Shown: one piece after another, positions 13,201 through 33,930 of the stretch
Layout: every line of letters begins with the position of its first letter
Numbering within the stretch: the first letter of the stretch is position 1
NCBI GenBank assembly: GCA_007844125.1
Contig: CM017556.1
Span: 74,641,635-74,705,634 of the forward strand
Source: Sinonovacula constricta
Lineage: Eukaryota; Mollusca; Bivalvia; Cardiida; Solecurtidae
Length of the DNA stretch: 64,000 nt
Reading direction: 5' to 3'
The notes under the pieces: generated by a model
What the model was told of the DNA's origin: nothing
The model's input: the letters and a program-made list of their open reading frames with translations, nothing else
Database searches by the model: none
Position numbers and translations under genes: made by a program

Positions 13201-16200
13201 GGTTTATTACAGATCAAACATAGTGAAGAAAACTATTGGCAAGCACTGTATGAGCCTAAATTGTTCTTGTATTCTTATTTTAGCATCTGACGATATGTTT
13301 ACTCATCTTAGTCTTGTAGTACTACAGTAGTTCCCCATTAACTAATATACTGTACCATAATTTTGTAGCATTTTTATCTTTTGAGAAAGAAACCTATGAT
13401 TTACTTCTTTTTACTTTTACAATCTCAACCCATTAAGTGATCAAGTTTATAAATTATATAATTGATTATTAACTTCTTTTTAATTGTTTTATGTTTGTAA
13501 TGTTTTATATAACATTTTGTCCATCAGTGTTAGCACGAAGACCCAGCCCGAGTCAAAATGTCCTGAACTGCTGGCCAACTACTGTGATATGTTACTGCGA
13601 AAGACTCCACTCAGTAAAAAACTTATATCAGAAGAGGTGGAGAGAAAACTAAGGGATGTGGTAAGATCATTGTTATTATTTATCTAGTATTATTTTGTTA
13701 ATTGCTTAGAAACCGGACCTGGTAGCACAATTGGTAGAGCATCGGCTCCAGGTACGAGAGGCCCCGGGTTCGATCCCATGCCGCGACATACAAAAGTCGT
13801 TAAAAATGGTAGTGGTATAGCTCCCTTACTAACGCTCAAGCAAATATAAGGGTAGTTCCACGACTGGTTGGCCCGGTGTCAGGATAATGTGACTGGGTGT
13901 GGTATCATGCCAGGTGTTCACGGCATGCTATACACAGTGAAGGCAGCACTGTATCTGCTTCAAGTGGACACCGTCAAAATAATTGCTTAGATTTTAGCTT
14001 CCTAAAATAACTTTTACAAACACATACTCAAATTAGTTTTCATATCAAAGATATGGCTATGTGTTTAATTGGGATGTATGTACTCATAGAAAGGATTAAT
14101 TTCATTAGTCTCAGCATGATTCATTGTGTGTCTGTAGATAGCTGATGCTAAGAAATACACATAGGTACTTCAAAGAAACAAATTTTCAATGCCTTTAAAC
14201 AAATAGAATCTTCCCTTTCATACTGTTAACCTTTTACTTGCTGAAAACACCATTCACCACACTAACATAAAACAACACCCTCACCCAATAGTGTTTACAG
14301 CAAGTGAAGAATTAAAGGCAAATAGTAAAACCCACTGATCACATTTTAAGGCCTTTTACCTTTGCTATATCAGTTCCTTTGACTCCAGCAAGTAAAGGAA
14401 AATATCAATTTTGAAACCATTGATAGTTTAAGCTTTTTTCCCTCTGCTATATATGTGCACTGTTGATTGTATTTCAGTTGTTAGTGCTGAAGTATGTTCA
14501 GAACAAGGATGTTTTTATGCGGTACCACAAAGCCCACCTGACGCGCAGACTTATACTCGATACCTCAGCTGACAATGAGAAGGAAGAGAATATGGTGGAA
14601 TGGTTGAGGGTAGGTGGAAGTGGTCCAAGGTCTTGTACATTGTTTATTGTTTCAAGTTTACATAGGGATACATTGACAATGTTTAAATAAAAGCAATAGT
14701 CATAACCATGAACACAACTTGGTCACATTTGGTCAATTTTGTGTTACAAAAACTAAAACCACAATGGAAAATTAAATAAATCATTGCCTATGATGACAAG
14801 ATTATATGTTAACTTTCTGTCCATTCAAATGATTGTGTTATATTTAGACTGGAAAAATCAAAAACATTGTGCTGCTTTTCACTTATTTTCGGCTGTTTTT
14901 AGCTCAACAACCTGGGGTATTTTTATGAACAATGCATGCTTTAATATTTGTCGCATGTACAAGCCTGTCATAAACAACAATCTGACTGGACAGAACATAC
15001 TAAATGCATATGAAGTGCAGATCCTGTGGTTCTATGTGCCATGTACCTATGCATAATAGTCGCCTAGTCGCTTAAATGATATATTAGACCTCAAGTAAGG
15101 ATCACTTGTAGCTAAGTGATGAGTCTTAATATTCCCTACTCCCTCACTGATGTGAGCTTGATACTAGAAATTCTTCCAATAAGGAAGATGTTCAGTGATC
15201 AATGCCTGTGGTATTTCTCTACCACATATCTTCTCCCTTATTCAGCTATAGCCAAATAGCATCTTATCATCACCTAGCCATTTTTTTGAAGCAAGAAAAT
15301 GTACCCCACTTGGTCATTTTGAATCTTAACTTTAAATTTTCTGCCAGATATTTGCTCTTAACACCTCTATTACATTACAGACACTTAAAGCTTTTGTGAT
15401 GTTTATGCTCAGCAGTAACAAAAGCTTTTTTTTTTATTGACCGATTCTGCTTTTCAAAAATAAAAATAATGCACAATTCTCCCTAGAAATTAAAAATCAC
15501 ATGCCAAGATTCATTTTAAACTTATAACTTAGCAATGTATATGCAAACTTCACTTTGTGTTTCAGGAGGTGGGTATGCCAGCTGACTATGTGAACAAACT
15601 GGCACGCATGTTCCAGGATATAAAGGTCAGTGAAGATTTGAACCAGGAGTTCAAGGATGCTCATCGGAACAATAACGAGTATATTGCAGGTAGGATGTCC
15701 TCCTCTCACCAGTTTGTTGTCTGTCTGACTTGAGGGTTATTAAGGAATAGGGAAAAGAACTGTTTGTATAATGAAAGTTCTTTTTAATTTAACTCTCTCA
15801 TCTATACATCCTGTTCAGGTTTATATGTGAACATAAACTATATATAAAATGTCTACTTATCATTTTACCATTTGTGTCTGGATTTATAGTTCTAACGAAT
15901 AAGAATATGTTGCTTGTAAAATGACTGAGCAATGCACCTAGTTGTATGTTAACTGTTTGCTTTATATGCATATATTTATATTTTTATTTGGTAGCATTTT
16001 TGTATTTGGTACTATTTTGACACCAAAGTCCTTATTTAGCATGTGTTTTTACATTGTTCTTCCAGCTCTTGAAAAATAATATGATGGCTTCGTTTACCTT
16101 TTTATGATAAAAACAATTTGTTTGGGTCAAGTGCTGTTTTCATTTTCTTTCAACATTAAGTGGCAGAATGATGGTACCTGCATGTTAACAGCTGTATCTA

Positions 16201-19200
16201 CAGAATGATATTAATGGTAGAATGTCTTGTACAGGTACTGTGACCAATTGCCATTGATGAGAGGCTGTATTTTATGTTTCCAGACTCAATCAACATCAAA
16301 ATTTTGAATGCGGGTGCATGGTCACGATCCAGTGATCGGTTGCCTGTGTCACTGCCCATGGAGCTGGAGGACTACATACCTCAAGTGGAGGAGTTCTATC
16401 GCCAGAAACACAGCGGCCGCAAACTACAGTGGCACCATCTCATGTCCAATGGAATTGTGAGTTGAATTCTTTTTCTGTGACTTTTTATTATAATGGTAAG
16501 GACTGGTTATATATAGCCTGCCAATTTATGTTAGCTGTTTGAAATTTTTTCTTGTTCAGAGGTAAAAGGAAGTTCTTTGTCTCAAAATATACTTCTTAAT
16601 AGAATTAGAATTATCATCCGTTTATAGTCCATTGTCCAGTAACTGGTTAGGAAGGATCATTCAATGGCCGACTGCCATACTCCATAGCAATACTTACTTT
16701 GTTGATGTAAAGTAGGTCTACATCTGCTGTCTCAGTTTTATGCCATGTCATCTTTGGTATACAACATGGTATGATCTTAGATGGACTATCTAAAAACAAA
16801 CAAAAACAACTCTTTGAAGAGCTGGATAAAAAACAAAACAAGTGCTGGATAAGTAAGTTAACAAGTAATTTTGTTGTTTTTTTTCAATCATAGATGGGCT
16901 AGACAAAGCCTTTTAAGCCTACAATAATTTACACATTTTTTATTTCAGATCACTTTTTCTAATGACCTTGGTCGGTTTGACCTTGAAGTGACAACGTTCC
17001 AGATGACAGTGTTGTTTGCATGGAACCAGAGACCCAAAGATCAGATTTCGTATGAAAGTTTAAAGTTAGCCACAGAACTACCTGATGCAGAGTTGAGGAG
17101 AACCCTTTGGGTATGTAATAATAAGTTTATTAAGCACTAAATCCTCCCTCCTCTGTCCCTCACCATAAATATTGCAGTCCTGATTGATGGGAAAACTTTC
17201 ATGTATGAATGTCTTCCAGTTGACTTGCAGTTTCACCCAGACATTGTCTGGAGTCCTTGTCAACCAGTATGTCTGTTTCCCAGTATTTCCTAATCTTCTA
17301 CAATATCAAACATATAATTTTTAAATGACCACACAATGAATCAGTATCATTTGGTTTATTTTAAGCTGGTCAGCATTTTATTTTTTTTAACTAACTTATG
17401 GCGATTTTACAAGTCTGATAGTAATAACTCATTTGGTATTAGGACACAGAAACATTAAACATAATAACATGTTTTCATATGATACGATATTCTTATTACT
17501 TTTTCCAGTCATTGATGGCATTTCCTAAGATCAAGCGACAGTTGCTGTTATGCAGTGGTGAGGTAAAATCTCCAAAGGACTTTAACGATGCCACACTGTT
17601 CTGGGCTAACCAGGAATTTGCCTTAATGTGAGTTCACTCTTTGATAACATAAGTACAGTTATAAGATTAACATTCTCATAATCTTTGATCCATCTTTGAT
17701 ATAAAGTCTTTTCTTATCACTTAATAGAAGAAAGGTTTGGTATTTTAGCAGTTTTTAGCACAAACTAAAACTTCATCAAAATTGTTGAGTCTGGTCTTAG
17801 AAAATTATGACATAAAATATGTAACTGAAACATTTTTTTTAATTGACCTGCACAAAAGTTTGAGCAACATAAAACTAGTTTTAGAATGAAGGCGCATTAC
17901 AATGAAAGAAATCAGTATAAGTGTTGTTTCTCCTAAAAAGGAGCTTTTGCACTATCAAACCTTGAAATATGTTTCCTTATATGTATCATAGCTTTTTAGG
18001 AAAAAATGTAGGGAGATTGCTTTTAGAACACAGTAAAAGTATTTCACTTAGCAAAGTGAACTGCTTAGTGAGTTCATACAAATCAATACATTATACTGCT
18101 GCTTATATCTAAGTGTACTTATTGTTTAATAGTTTGTTTTAAATTTCTTTTTTATGTTTTATAGTATATTTTAAAATATTAGAATTGATTCATTTTTCAC
18201 AAGGATATAATTAAACTTAAAGATAGAGTAGATTTTCAGAATTTATTATTTGCTGTTCAAGAAATTAAACATAAAGGTCAGTCCTGAAAGAAGAGAAATG
18301 TATTTTAATAATGTTGTCGGTTTAAAATTTTATACTTAAAGTTTCTTACTCAACAGAAGTGACATCAACTATTTGTTGATTAACATTACTTGTTAATGTT
18401 TCATTTAATGTAAAAGAAGGAACAATTAATTAATGAAAAAACACTTAGCGCTTAACGATTAACGTATGCAATGTTTTGGGACATTGAAATAAAAAAAGTA
18501 ACGAGTCCTGCATAATGGTCGGGGTGGGGTGGTCCTTTGGCAAGGTTATATTGTACATTGTTCTTTATATTTTAATACATTTTGAAGCAATTAATTTCAT
18601 CTTTGTTATAATTGCGCTCATTCAGATGTGAATTATATTGAAGGTAATTGCAAAGTTTGTATTGATTTCATTATGTTCTGAGTAATTTTCTTTTCCAGTA
18701 AAAATGGAAAGGTACAAAAGCGTGGGAAGATAAACCTGATTGGACGACTTCAGTTGTCCACAGAGAAGAGTAAAGAGGAGGATAATGAGGGCATAATGCA
18801 GCTTAGGATTCTTCGTGTTCAAGTAAGGATCGTTAATATAATTGAACACCTCGTTACAACCAACAAATACCAATTGTTGTGGCCCTCCAAGGGGCTACCA
18901 GTATCAGAGCAGTTAGTTTTCAACTTGTAACTTCACATTTCCTTATTGTTTAGTTTTTAAACCTTGTTGTGATGAAATCGTTAATATGCAGCAGGTCTTC
19001 CAGCTGACCTGCAGTGCAGGGATGGATCTGCCTAGATATTTGTCTTGCTTTCTTTACCATTAAGTGCTGGTGTCTTTATACTGACCATAATTCCGGCGCT
19101 GCAATGTATTTCCAAAACAAACAAAAACAACAAAAGTGCTTGTGTTGCAAAACGGCATGTGTAAGAGAAATGCAGCATACATGGTGTCATTATGAGTTTA

Positions 19201-19614
19201 GTGGGCATATAAAAACACAAACTTTATACTTTAGTTATTGCATTTAAGTTAAGTTTCTATATTGTGAAACTAACAGTCAATTATTATGAAGTTGAAACTG
19301 AAACTTTGCTAAATTTTTCAAAGGTTCTTTTATAACATTTGTTTGTTTTTGTGTGTAATTATTAATTTGCTACAACTTCAATGCTTTAATACCTTTGATA
19401 TGGTTTATCTCCTCTACAGGAAGCAATAGTGAAGATAATGAAGATGAGGAAGAAAATCACCAATGCAGCCCTCCAGACCGAGTTAGTGGAAATCCTTAAG
19501 AACATGTTCCTGCCATCAAAAAAATTAATTAAGGAGCAAATAGAGTGGTTGATAGAGCACAAATACATGCGGAGAGATGAGGAGAATATAAACTTGTTTA
19601 TTTATATGTCCTAG
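4224..19614 (+). CDS. CUL5: Cullin-5, scaffold of CRL5 ubiquitin ligases
   Basis: Seventeen exons join with consistent phases: 4224-4232, 6264-6370, 6781-6880, 7169-7351, 8884-9025, 10067-10293, 10761-10854, 11381-11511, 12682-12854, 13528-13660, 14478-14609, 15566-15689, 16284-16456, 16949-17110, 17509-17627, 18699-18822, 19420-19614. The product is 775 residues (human CUL5: 780) and aligns with CUL5 throughout. It is the scaffold that holds Elongin B/C plus SOCS-box receptors at its N terminus and RBX2 at its C terminus to ubiquitinate substrates. Visible marks: FEEKWPSMRPSVLKLLRQE near residue 10; cullin repeats to about 390; MRYHKAHLTRRLI in exon 11; HSGRKLQWHHLMSNG in exon 13; C-terminal winged helix with KIMKMRKK, where Lys719 matches the NEDD8 acceptor (57 residues from the end, as in human). 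Exons 2-17 are firm. The start exon, coding only Met-Leu-Lys (AAATG then TTAAAG/GTATTT), is inferred from phase and from the lack of a better ATG; confidence in it is about 0.6. Confidence 0.96.
4233..6263. other. CUL5 intron 1
   Basis: AT-rich intron with no coding signal. Besides the inverted-repeat element at 5094-5298 I see no recognisable element. Confidence 0.55.
5094..5298. mobile_element. Short inverted-repeat (MITE-like) element
   Basis: ATACATGTGAACT at 5094-5106 is matched perfectly in reverse complement by AGTTCACATGTAT at 5286-5298. The interior has GTGGGAG motifs near both ends. A span of about 205 bp with 13-bp inverted ends and no coding capacity fits a small non-autonomous DNA element or a fold-back sequence. 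No target-site duplication is clear. Confidence 0.4.
6510..6660 (-). mobile_element. Degraded SINE family A fragment
   Basis: The stretch matches the middle and tail of family A in the minus orientation: CCAACAGTATTTCAGTTATT, ATCATGCCATGAACACCTGA and CCCTTATATTTGCTTGGGA. It has neither head nor A-rich tail and no clear duplication. It lies in CUL5 intron 2. Confidence 0.7.
7725..8440. repeat. Ancient dispersed repeat, copy 1
   Basis: Blocks here (GCATTTCAC, AAATCAGGTTAGGCCAACATT, CCATGAAAGTGT, TTGCTCTGCTGTCTGTTTCTT, AGCTTTAAACA, CTATTGTGCGACGC, CAGCCTTTGATT) recur in the same order and orientation at 11996-12440. The elements share no coding frame. They look like two old copies of one non-coding transposon that landed in different CUL5 introns. 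Confidence 0.6.
11057..11165. repeat. Two-copy 55-bp tandem duplication
   Basis: A stretch starting GCTGAGGGACTGAG and ending TTTGGTGTGAAG is repeated immediately with a few substitutions. It is intronic in CUL5 and non-coding. Confidence 0.85.
11996..12440. repeat. Ancient dispersed repeat, copy 2
   Basis: This is the second copy of the repeat at 7725-8440, with GCATTTCACTCAAACAG, AAATCAGATTAGGTCAGCAT, CCATGAAAGTGTT, TTGCTCTGCTGCCTGTCTTT, AGCTTTAAACAGC and CTATTGTGTGATGCC. It is more compact than copy 1 and lies in the intron before CUL5 exon 9. Confidence 0.6.
12855..12914. repeat. 30-bp tandem duplication covering the CUL5 exon 9 donor
   Basis: Exon 9 ends AAAGG at 12854. The next 30 bases, starting GTCAGTTATC and ending TTCCCTATC, are followed at 12885 by an exact second copy. 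The splice donor hexamer GTCAGT is therefore present twice, 30 nt apart. The distance is a multiple of three and the intervening bases contain no stop in the CUL5 frame. Confidence 0.95.
13711..13979 (+). mobile_element. SINE family A copy, lacking the AAAC tail
   Basis: The tRNA-like head starts CCGGACCTGGTAGCACAATT at 13713, with box B GGTTCGATCCC. The body follows the family through CTTCAAGTGGACACCGTC and then stops at AAAA. It lacks the final TCCAGATAACTGAAATACTG to (AAAC)n segment of other copies. A 12-bp direct repeat TAATTGCTTAGA at 13699-13710 and 13980-13991 shows that this shorter form was itself inserted. It lies in CUL5 intron 10. Confidence 0.9.
18990..19110 (+). mobile_element. 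Degraded SINE family B fragment
   Basis: CAGGTCTTCCAGCTGACCTG and, further on, GCAATGTATTTCC match in reverse complement the stretch near 36857-36970 (GAAATACATTGCAG to CAGGTCAGCTGGAAGACCTC). The two are old copies of one dispersed element. It resembles an abundant bivalve SINE with a serine-tRNA-like head; the name is not established here. Confidence 0.5.
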
Positions 19615-22600
19615 GCTAGTACTGTTGTATTGGTTCTATGGTGATCTGGAGGACCCAGGAATGTGGACAGTGCTGAAGTTAGAGATGGCGTCGGTATGAT
19701 GTCCTTTTATGTCTGTCATTCTTCTCAGCAGAGTGAAAGATAAGGGGAGTTAATCTCAATCATGAACTTATTGATAATCTGACAGTTCTCAGCTAAGCCC
19801 TATAGTGGTGGGGTGTTGCAATTAAAGGTGTTAAAATAAAGACAATTAGTACCATCGATGTGGGGTTTGGTTGGGAAAAAAGAATTTATCGTGAGAGTTA
19901 CCCAGTCCTTGTCTGAACGTCTGGCTCGGTGGACACAGGACAGTCGGCCTGTAAAATCTGTCAGTCTTACATCATCGCTTCGTTATATGTGGGCTGTTTA
20001 TTGGTAAGATGTGGTACAACTGACAAGACTGCTAAATTACCTACCTACCATTAACAATAAATTGATTTTTCTATTTGAAATGAATAGTAAATGAGAGCAT
20101 GCATAAATAATTGACAAAATTTTCAGTGTATAGAAATGAACTAGAATTCAACAACTAGAACAAATATATGCTAAGGTAATGTACCAATACGCATAAAACT
20201 ATCACCAGAATGATTGTTATATACTCTGTACCACTGAGAACAATTGGAACAAACAGAAATGTTTGGAGGCAGCCTGACCTTATTATTTCTATTAAATGTA
20301 ATCTGCCAATAAATAAAAAATCAAATGTATTCAGGGTTTTATGAAATATGTTGTTTTATGAAATATGTTAACATTAACTATCTAGTTTCCTGCCAGGTGA
20401 ATGTTTAACAACACCAACATCTTGTGTTTTGTTCCAATTTATTCCCCTGCTGTAAGGTTTGGTAAATTATCTTTTCATTTGATTTACCTCTCTTAAGCCA
20501 TTTTGAATCTTTCCGTTTTAACAATTCTTTACCAGTACCAAGCAGTATTACTATTTAAACCATTTTTAAATGTAGTTTAGTAGGTTATTTCACATTAAGA
20601 TAGCATAGTAAACTATTTTAAAACTAATATCAGCATGTGACCAATTACTTTTGAGATCGAGAACATTGTCCACATGGTAATTGGCATACAATTTGTTCTG
20701 TCTTACAATTAAGGTATTGCTTAAAAGTATCATAACATAAACTAAAGTGTGAATTTATGCTGGAAGTATGTCCATTTTCTCAGAACAGGGTAAGGTATAG
20801 TCACTTGTACTTGATAAAAATGTAAACAAAAGTATTTGATAGGAAAACTAATGGATACCACCTTTAAATTCCCAAGTACAAAGTAATTGATCAATTAGTG
20901 CTTAGCAGGGAAAGTTTTGAAGTCTCTTGTCCAGCTACCAGGTTGAGCTTTAAATTAACTGGTTTCCAGATTGTCCTGTCAATGGCATCTACTGACTTGA
21001 CTTGTGATGAAGCCGACTAAATCTTCCAGTACGATATTTTTATAATATGGTGTACATACAAGGTCAGGCAGGTGTTAAACACAGTCATTGTTTTAATATC
21101 TTAACAAGACATTATTTTTGTCACATTCATACCACTGTATCAGTGAAAAGTAAAAAAAAAAAATTGATAAACTATTTCAGTTTCTTTAATTCTTTTCTAG
21201 TAGGTCCTGCTGTGAAGAATGTAAAGGAGTTTAGAATGCTGTTTTTAAGCACATGTTCATCAACCTATCTTAAGCTTTATTCACTTGAACTTAAATATTC
21301 ATTTTTATAGCGGCAAAACAAAGGTACTTTTAATAATTTTGATGTTTTTGTCACATACAAAAAACACACTTGGAATGTCACACAAATATTTGTTTTGAAA
21401 TACTTTGGAAATAGAGTCTTGAAATCTTACTAAAGATGGTTGGTGAATACAGGCTTTAGTGATCTTCAGGTTGACAAGTCTCCTTTATCTGCCAAGCATC
21501 CGATGTCAGAATAATGCCTGGCTAGGTTTGTTAAATCAGTTGCCTTTAAGGTGGTGTGGTAGTCCTCATAATGCAGTGTAAAGACCTATATACATGCTTT
21601 GTGTGTAATAGATCTTTAACATGTTCATGTACATGATTCTTGTTATTTATTTACATATGTTCATTATTAGCTCAATAACAGCTCTATACATATAACCAAG
21701 TTCAGGCTTATTTGGATTGTTACCACAAAATTAGCAATTTTATGATTTTTGTGTGCCATTGATTTTTTGCATAGCCCTACTAACAGCAAAAGTGTATACA
21801 TGTACATGTGTTTTTCTATCCCTTCACTCTAATTGTGTAGACTTATAATGAAACTCATATGCAAATAATTCTTTCCATCAGGTTAATCTTATCCACATAC
21901 ACCTGTAAAAAGGTTACATGACACATCACCAACTGTGTATAGCGGCAATTCTTATTTCTGTCTAAAAAAAAAAAAAAAGATACAGATTTGAAGAAAAATA
22001 ATTATTTCATGGTTGGCGCTGTCCAACATTGAATCAGTGTTCTACATTGTCTTTGCTAAAGATGAGAAGATGCATAAAAATAGACCAGACCCACGTCAGG
22101 TATGATGTTTTATTTCTTATTATTAAAGGAAAAGGTTCATCTTTATTGTTATAAATGTGATAATGTATTGGACAGATCATGAAACATGAATTACAGAAAT
22201 CCTGATATTACCTGTTTATTTTTTTTCAAGCAAAATCTAGTTCATCACTGTTCTTAGTTCAAAATCAATATAAAGACAATGAACAAAGTACAATGTTTAA
22301 CTGATCTTTGAATTAAGTTCATTTTTGTCCATTTTGTTAAAGGACTGTTGCCATCATCAAGTGTTTCATTTGTTTTATACAAAATTTCATATTAAAAACT
22401 GACTTTAGATGAACACTGGAGCTCCATTATAACGCAGTTGGTGGATCCAATCAGCATTATAAAGGACCACTGTAGAATTTTATTTTTGCTGCTGTTTTTA
22501 TGGTTGTGTTAGCATACAGAGTTTGAAAGTGACACATGTATTGCTTTTCTCCCACATGACCAAATTATTTAATTTTAATGCACAGTTTTCTGTAATCTTC

Positions 22601-24017
22601 CCTTAGTTTTGCAGTTTTAAAAATTCACTAGCACAGCTGCGATGAGCTAATAATTAGTTGTGTTTGCTTGCTTAGGTATAGAAAATTGTTAAGCATCACT
22701 TCTGCATTACAGGACTGAAGTTGACAGCTCTGGTGAGGAAATTTTCAGCAAAAAATTTTCAGAGCCATCTAGCATTGTAATGTAGTTTACAATAACATAC
22801 TGCGCTATAAAGTAACACCAGTGTATTTTAGAAAGGTTGTAGACATAAGTCTTTTGATTTGTTATGGTCATCCTTTCAATAATAGCTTGGTATTTCTATA
22901 TCACTTTCTTAAAATATTTTGTACTTATGTTTTTTTTTATTATAATAGGTTACAAATAACACATAAGCTTCCCTCTAGGTGAAATACATTTGCTGTACCA
23001 CTCCAATATGGTTATTTGATATCTTTCAGAGAAATGCAGCCTTGTATTTAAGAGACCTAGATGCAGGACATGCTTATGCTTAACTTGAGCCACTGTTCAT
23101 ACAAGGTCTGTGTATTGGAAGATTAGGTTCTCTACATGGAATAGTCAGCTATTAAGATTGTGTAGTATTTATTTTGTGAACCTGTACATATTGTGTATAC
23201 ATGTGCATTTAATGATCGTAATGTCATGCTTGGATTGGCTGCATGTATTGGACCTGTTTATTTTATTACCCATGTAAAATTGATTTTTATGCCAAGAATA
23301 AATCTTGAAACAACAACTTCTTATAAATCTGTTTAGCCACTTGTGTACAATATGAGCTAAGAATTTCTTCGCCAAATGGTAACATGAAGATGTGATAAAA
23401 AAAGGTATCAAAAACTTAACACTTTTCACCTGTATCACTTCATATAATTTATTGTACATAACAATTAAAAGCATGTCAAACAAACATTTATTGTACAGTA
23501 TAAATGATAATAAGACAATGAATGAAAATTATGACATCTAACATATACACAGACAACTTATACACTTAGATATTCATTAGCATTGGTAAAACACTTAGAA
23601 TTTAACAAATTCCTTGGAGTGCCCTCTGAGTTTTTTTCGGAACCATTCATCTATTCTACAATACATAATGGCTTTTGTTTGTTCTCACTCGAAACAGGAG
23701 CTGATGGTAGACAGAGTGCTTTTCTCACAGGTGGATTGTATAATGTTATCTGTTAAGTACAGTTTTTCAGGCAATGGATTTTAACAAAGTCGTAAATTAA
23801 TGCTTAAATCTGCACTATGGAGATATTTCACAAGAAAAGAGACCTTGTTTACAGTCATTAACTTGGACCATATTAACTCGATCAAGGAGCTTTTTTCTCA
23901 TTAATTAATGCATTTTCACATCACTTTACACATTGACATGAATTAAGATCATTTTAGCACCTGTAGTGAACAGTCAGTTCTTTGCTAGTCTGAAGGTGAG
24001 TTGTCTACCCTGTCCAC
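19615..24017. other. Convergent 3' UTR / intergenic interval between CUL5 and POLR2F
   Basis: No coding exon is recognised. CUL5 must end its transcript here on the plus strand and POLR2F on the minus strand. Plus-strand AATAAA candidates include 19835-19840 and 23297-23302. A minus-strand AATAAA (TTTATT on plus) is at 23488-23493. If the distal signals are used the two transcripts overlap tail to tail. Apart from an A-run near 21963-21978 and the element at 22413-22824 the interval is plain AT-rich DNA. Confidence 0.5.
22413..22824. mobile_element. MITE-like element with imperfect terminal inverted repeats
   Basis: The left end starts ACACTGGAGCTCCATTATAA then CGCAGT. The reverse complement of the right end reads ACACTGGTGTTACTTTATAG then CGCAGT. 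The outer seven and inner bases agree. The span is about 412 bp with no coding capacity. This fits an old non-autonomous DNA transposon, mariner-like by overall look. I could not read a clean target-site duplication. Confidence 0.55.
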
Positions 24018-32459
<8,442 letters not shown>

Positions 32460-32603
32460 GGCTGTATATTAGGAAGATGTATCAATAAAGCCAAAAATAA
32501 CTTTTAAACTGATTGTTTTCAATATTACAATCCTCGTGTTGTGTACTGTTACAGTATACGTCATAGATTTATGTGTAAAATGGTTAGAGTGTATTTTGCG
32601 GCA

Positions 32604-32696
32604 CCAAAACGCGATAGCGGTTTTGGGGCGGTGTGCTTGCGAAAGCTGAATTTCGGAAGCACCGGTGTGCTTGCGAAAGCCGAATTTCGGAAGCAC
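32604..32696. repeat. Cluster of three hairpins upstream of POLR2F
   Basis: CCAAAACGC...GCGGTTTTGG at about 32604-32626 forms one stem. A 34-bp unit follows twice, from 32630 and from 32664. Each holds GTGCTTGCGAAA facing TTTCGGAAGCAC, which pair apart from one position. The cluster starts about 145 bp upstream of the POLR2F start codon, so it lies in its promoter or 5' UTR. Confidence 0.8.
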
Positions 32697-32779
32697 ATAC
32701 TAGTAGATCATCCATGATCTTGACGACTCGCAGTCAGTCATGCTTGGAAAGAAGTGGTGCGTGTATTGAAACAAAATTG

Positions 32780-33930
32780 TATGTCGAAGGAGACGAGACG
32801 GGTCAACTGTGTCCTGGCATGCTTCAAATGATAACATTATATTGTTGTTGTTGGCATCCTTCTGTCTCTAGAGACATTACAATTGTAATATGTTTAATCT
32901 AGAAGTTCAAGTGATTATTAAGAACAACACTCAGTAACAGGAGGACAGGACTGAAAAGGGAGCGAGTGTTCTTTGAACGAGCGTTCACCTTCTGTGGGTC
33001 TTACAGGTTATGTATGACAGCGGTCATTTACAAGTATTTTCTCAGAATCTCAGTCTTTACTTTACCCCACGCCTTCGGAAAAGAATGGCGCACTTAAGCT
33101 TTTTCTTAAGACTTAATTTTAAACTTAACGAATTTTGGTTTCATCTTGTAGCATTTATGAACATTTATTTTAGGCCTTCAAGTTAAAATGCAGTCTTATA
33201 GAAAACTTGTTTTGTATATTCAATGAGAAAAAACTATTGTCGGATGATATTGATTCTGTTATAATGTGTGTTTCAATGTATAATATACATTTTTAGAATA
33301 GGTGTTTTCTGCAACTGAAGGCTTGCCTACTTTACAATGCTTTGAACATTTGATTCACAGAAACATATATGCATGTCGAAGGGAAGGCGACTAGGGGCTT
33401 CAATTGTGTCCAAGCATGCTCCAAGTGCTAACGTAAATAGACGTTCTAGAGATTAAATTGTGTCCTGCGAATAAACATGAAATGCAGATTTATGAATGAA
33501 AACCGACTCGCAGGAATATCACTCAGTGACAAGAAGAACGGCGCGAATGGAAAGAGCTGAATGTTATTAGAACGATGCATGTGCAGATCTAGTAGGGGTG
33601 GGGCGGTCTTAAATGCAGGAACTGACTTTGTTTAGATGCGGCATTTCATTTTGTTTCTGAAGGAGCATGCCTCCAGACATCCCACATACAGCACGGTTAG
33701 CCCCTCAGGTGATCGCCCCATTTGGAGGCCGCTCCCCTGAAAACAATCCTGGATCCGCCCCTGCTATGCATTATCTACTTGACCGAGATGGCAATATTCC
33801 GCCCTGGGCCTAAGTGCCTTCAGCAGCTCAATGCCAGTTTGTGACAGAGGTAATTCGTATCATCTCAGCGTCTCAGTCTATAGTTACTCCACGAGTTCGG
33901 ATAAGAATAGCGCAATAAGGATTTGTATTC
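32780..33930. repeat. Two diverged copies of one non-coding segment
   Basis: Copy 1 (about 32780-33110) and copy 2 (about 33370-33930) share, in order: GTCCTGGCATGCTTCAA / GTCCAAGCATGCTCCAA; CTCTAGAGA / TTCTAGAGA; ACTCAGTAACAGGAGGACAG / ACTCAGTGACAAGAAGAACG; and CTCAGTCTTTACTTTACCCC / CTCAGTCTATAGTTACTCCA. The spacing differs, so the duplication is old or the copies are two insertions of one element. Confidence 0.55.

Noticed and set aside
32469..32696. 75-codon minus-strand frame ending just before the POLR2F start, considered as an upstream ORF
   Set aside because: It begins at GTG, not ATG, and its first part is the hairpin tandem. No evidence that it is translated.
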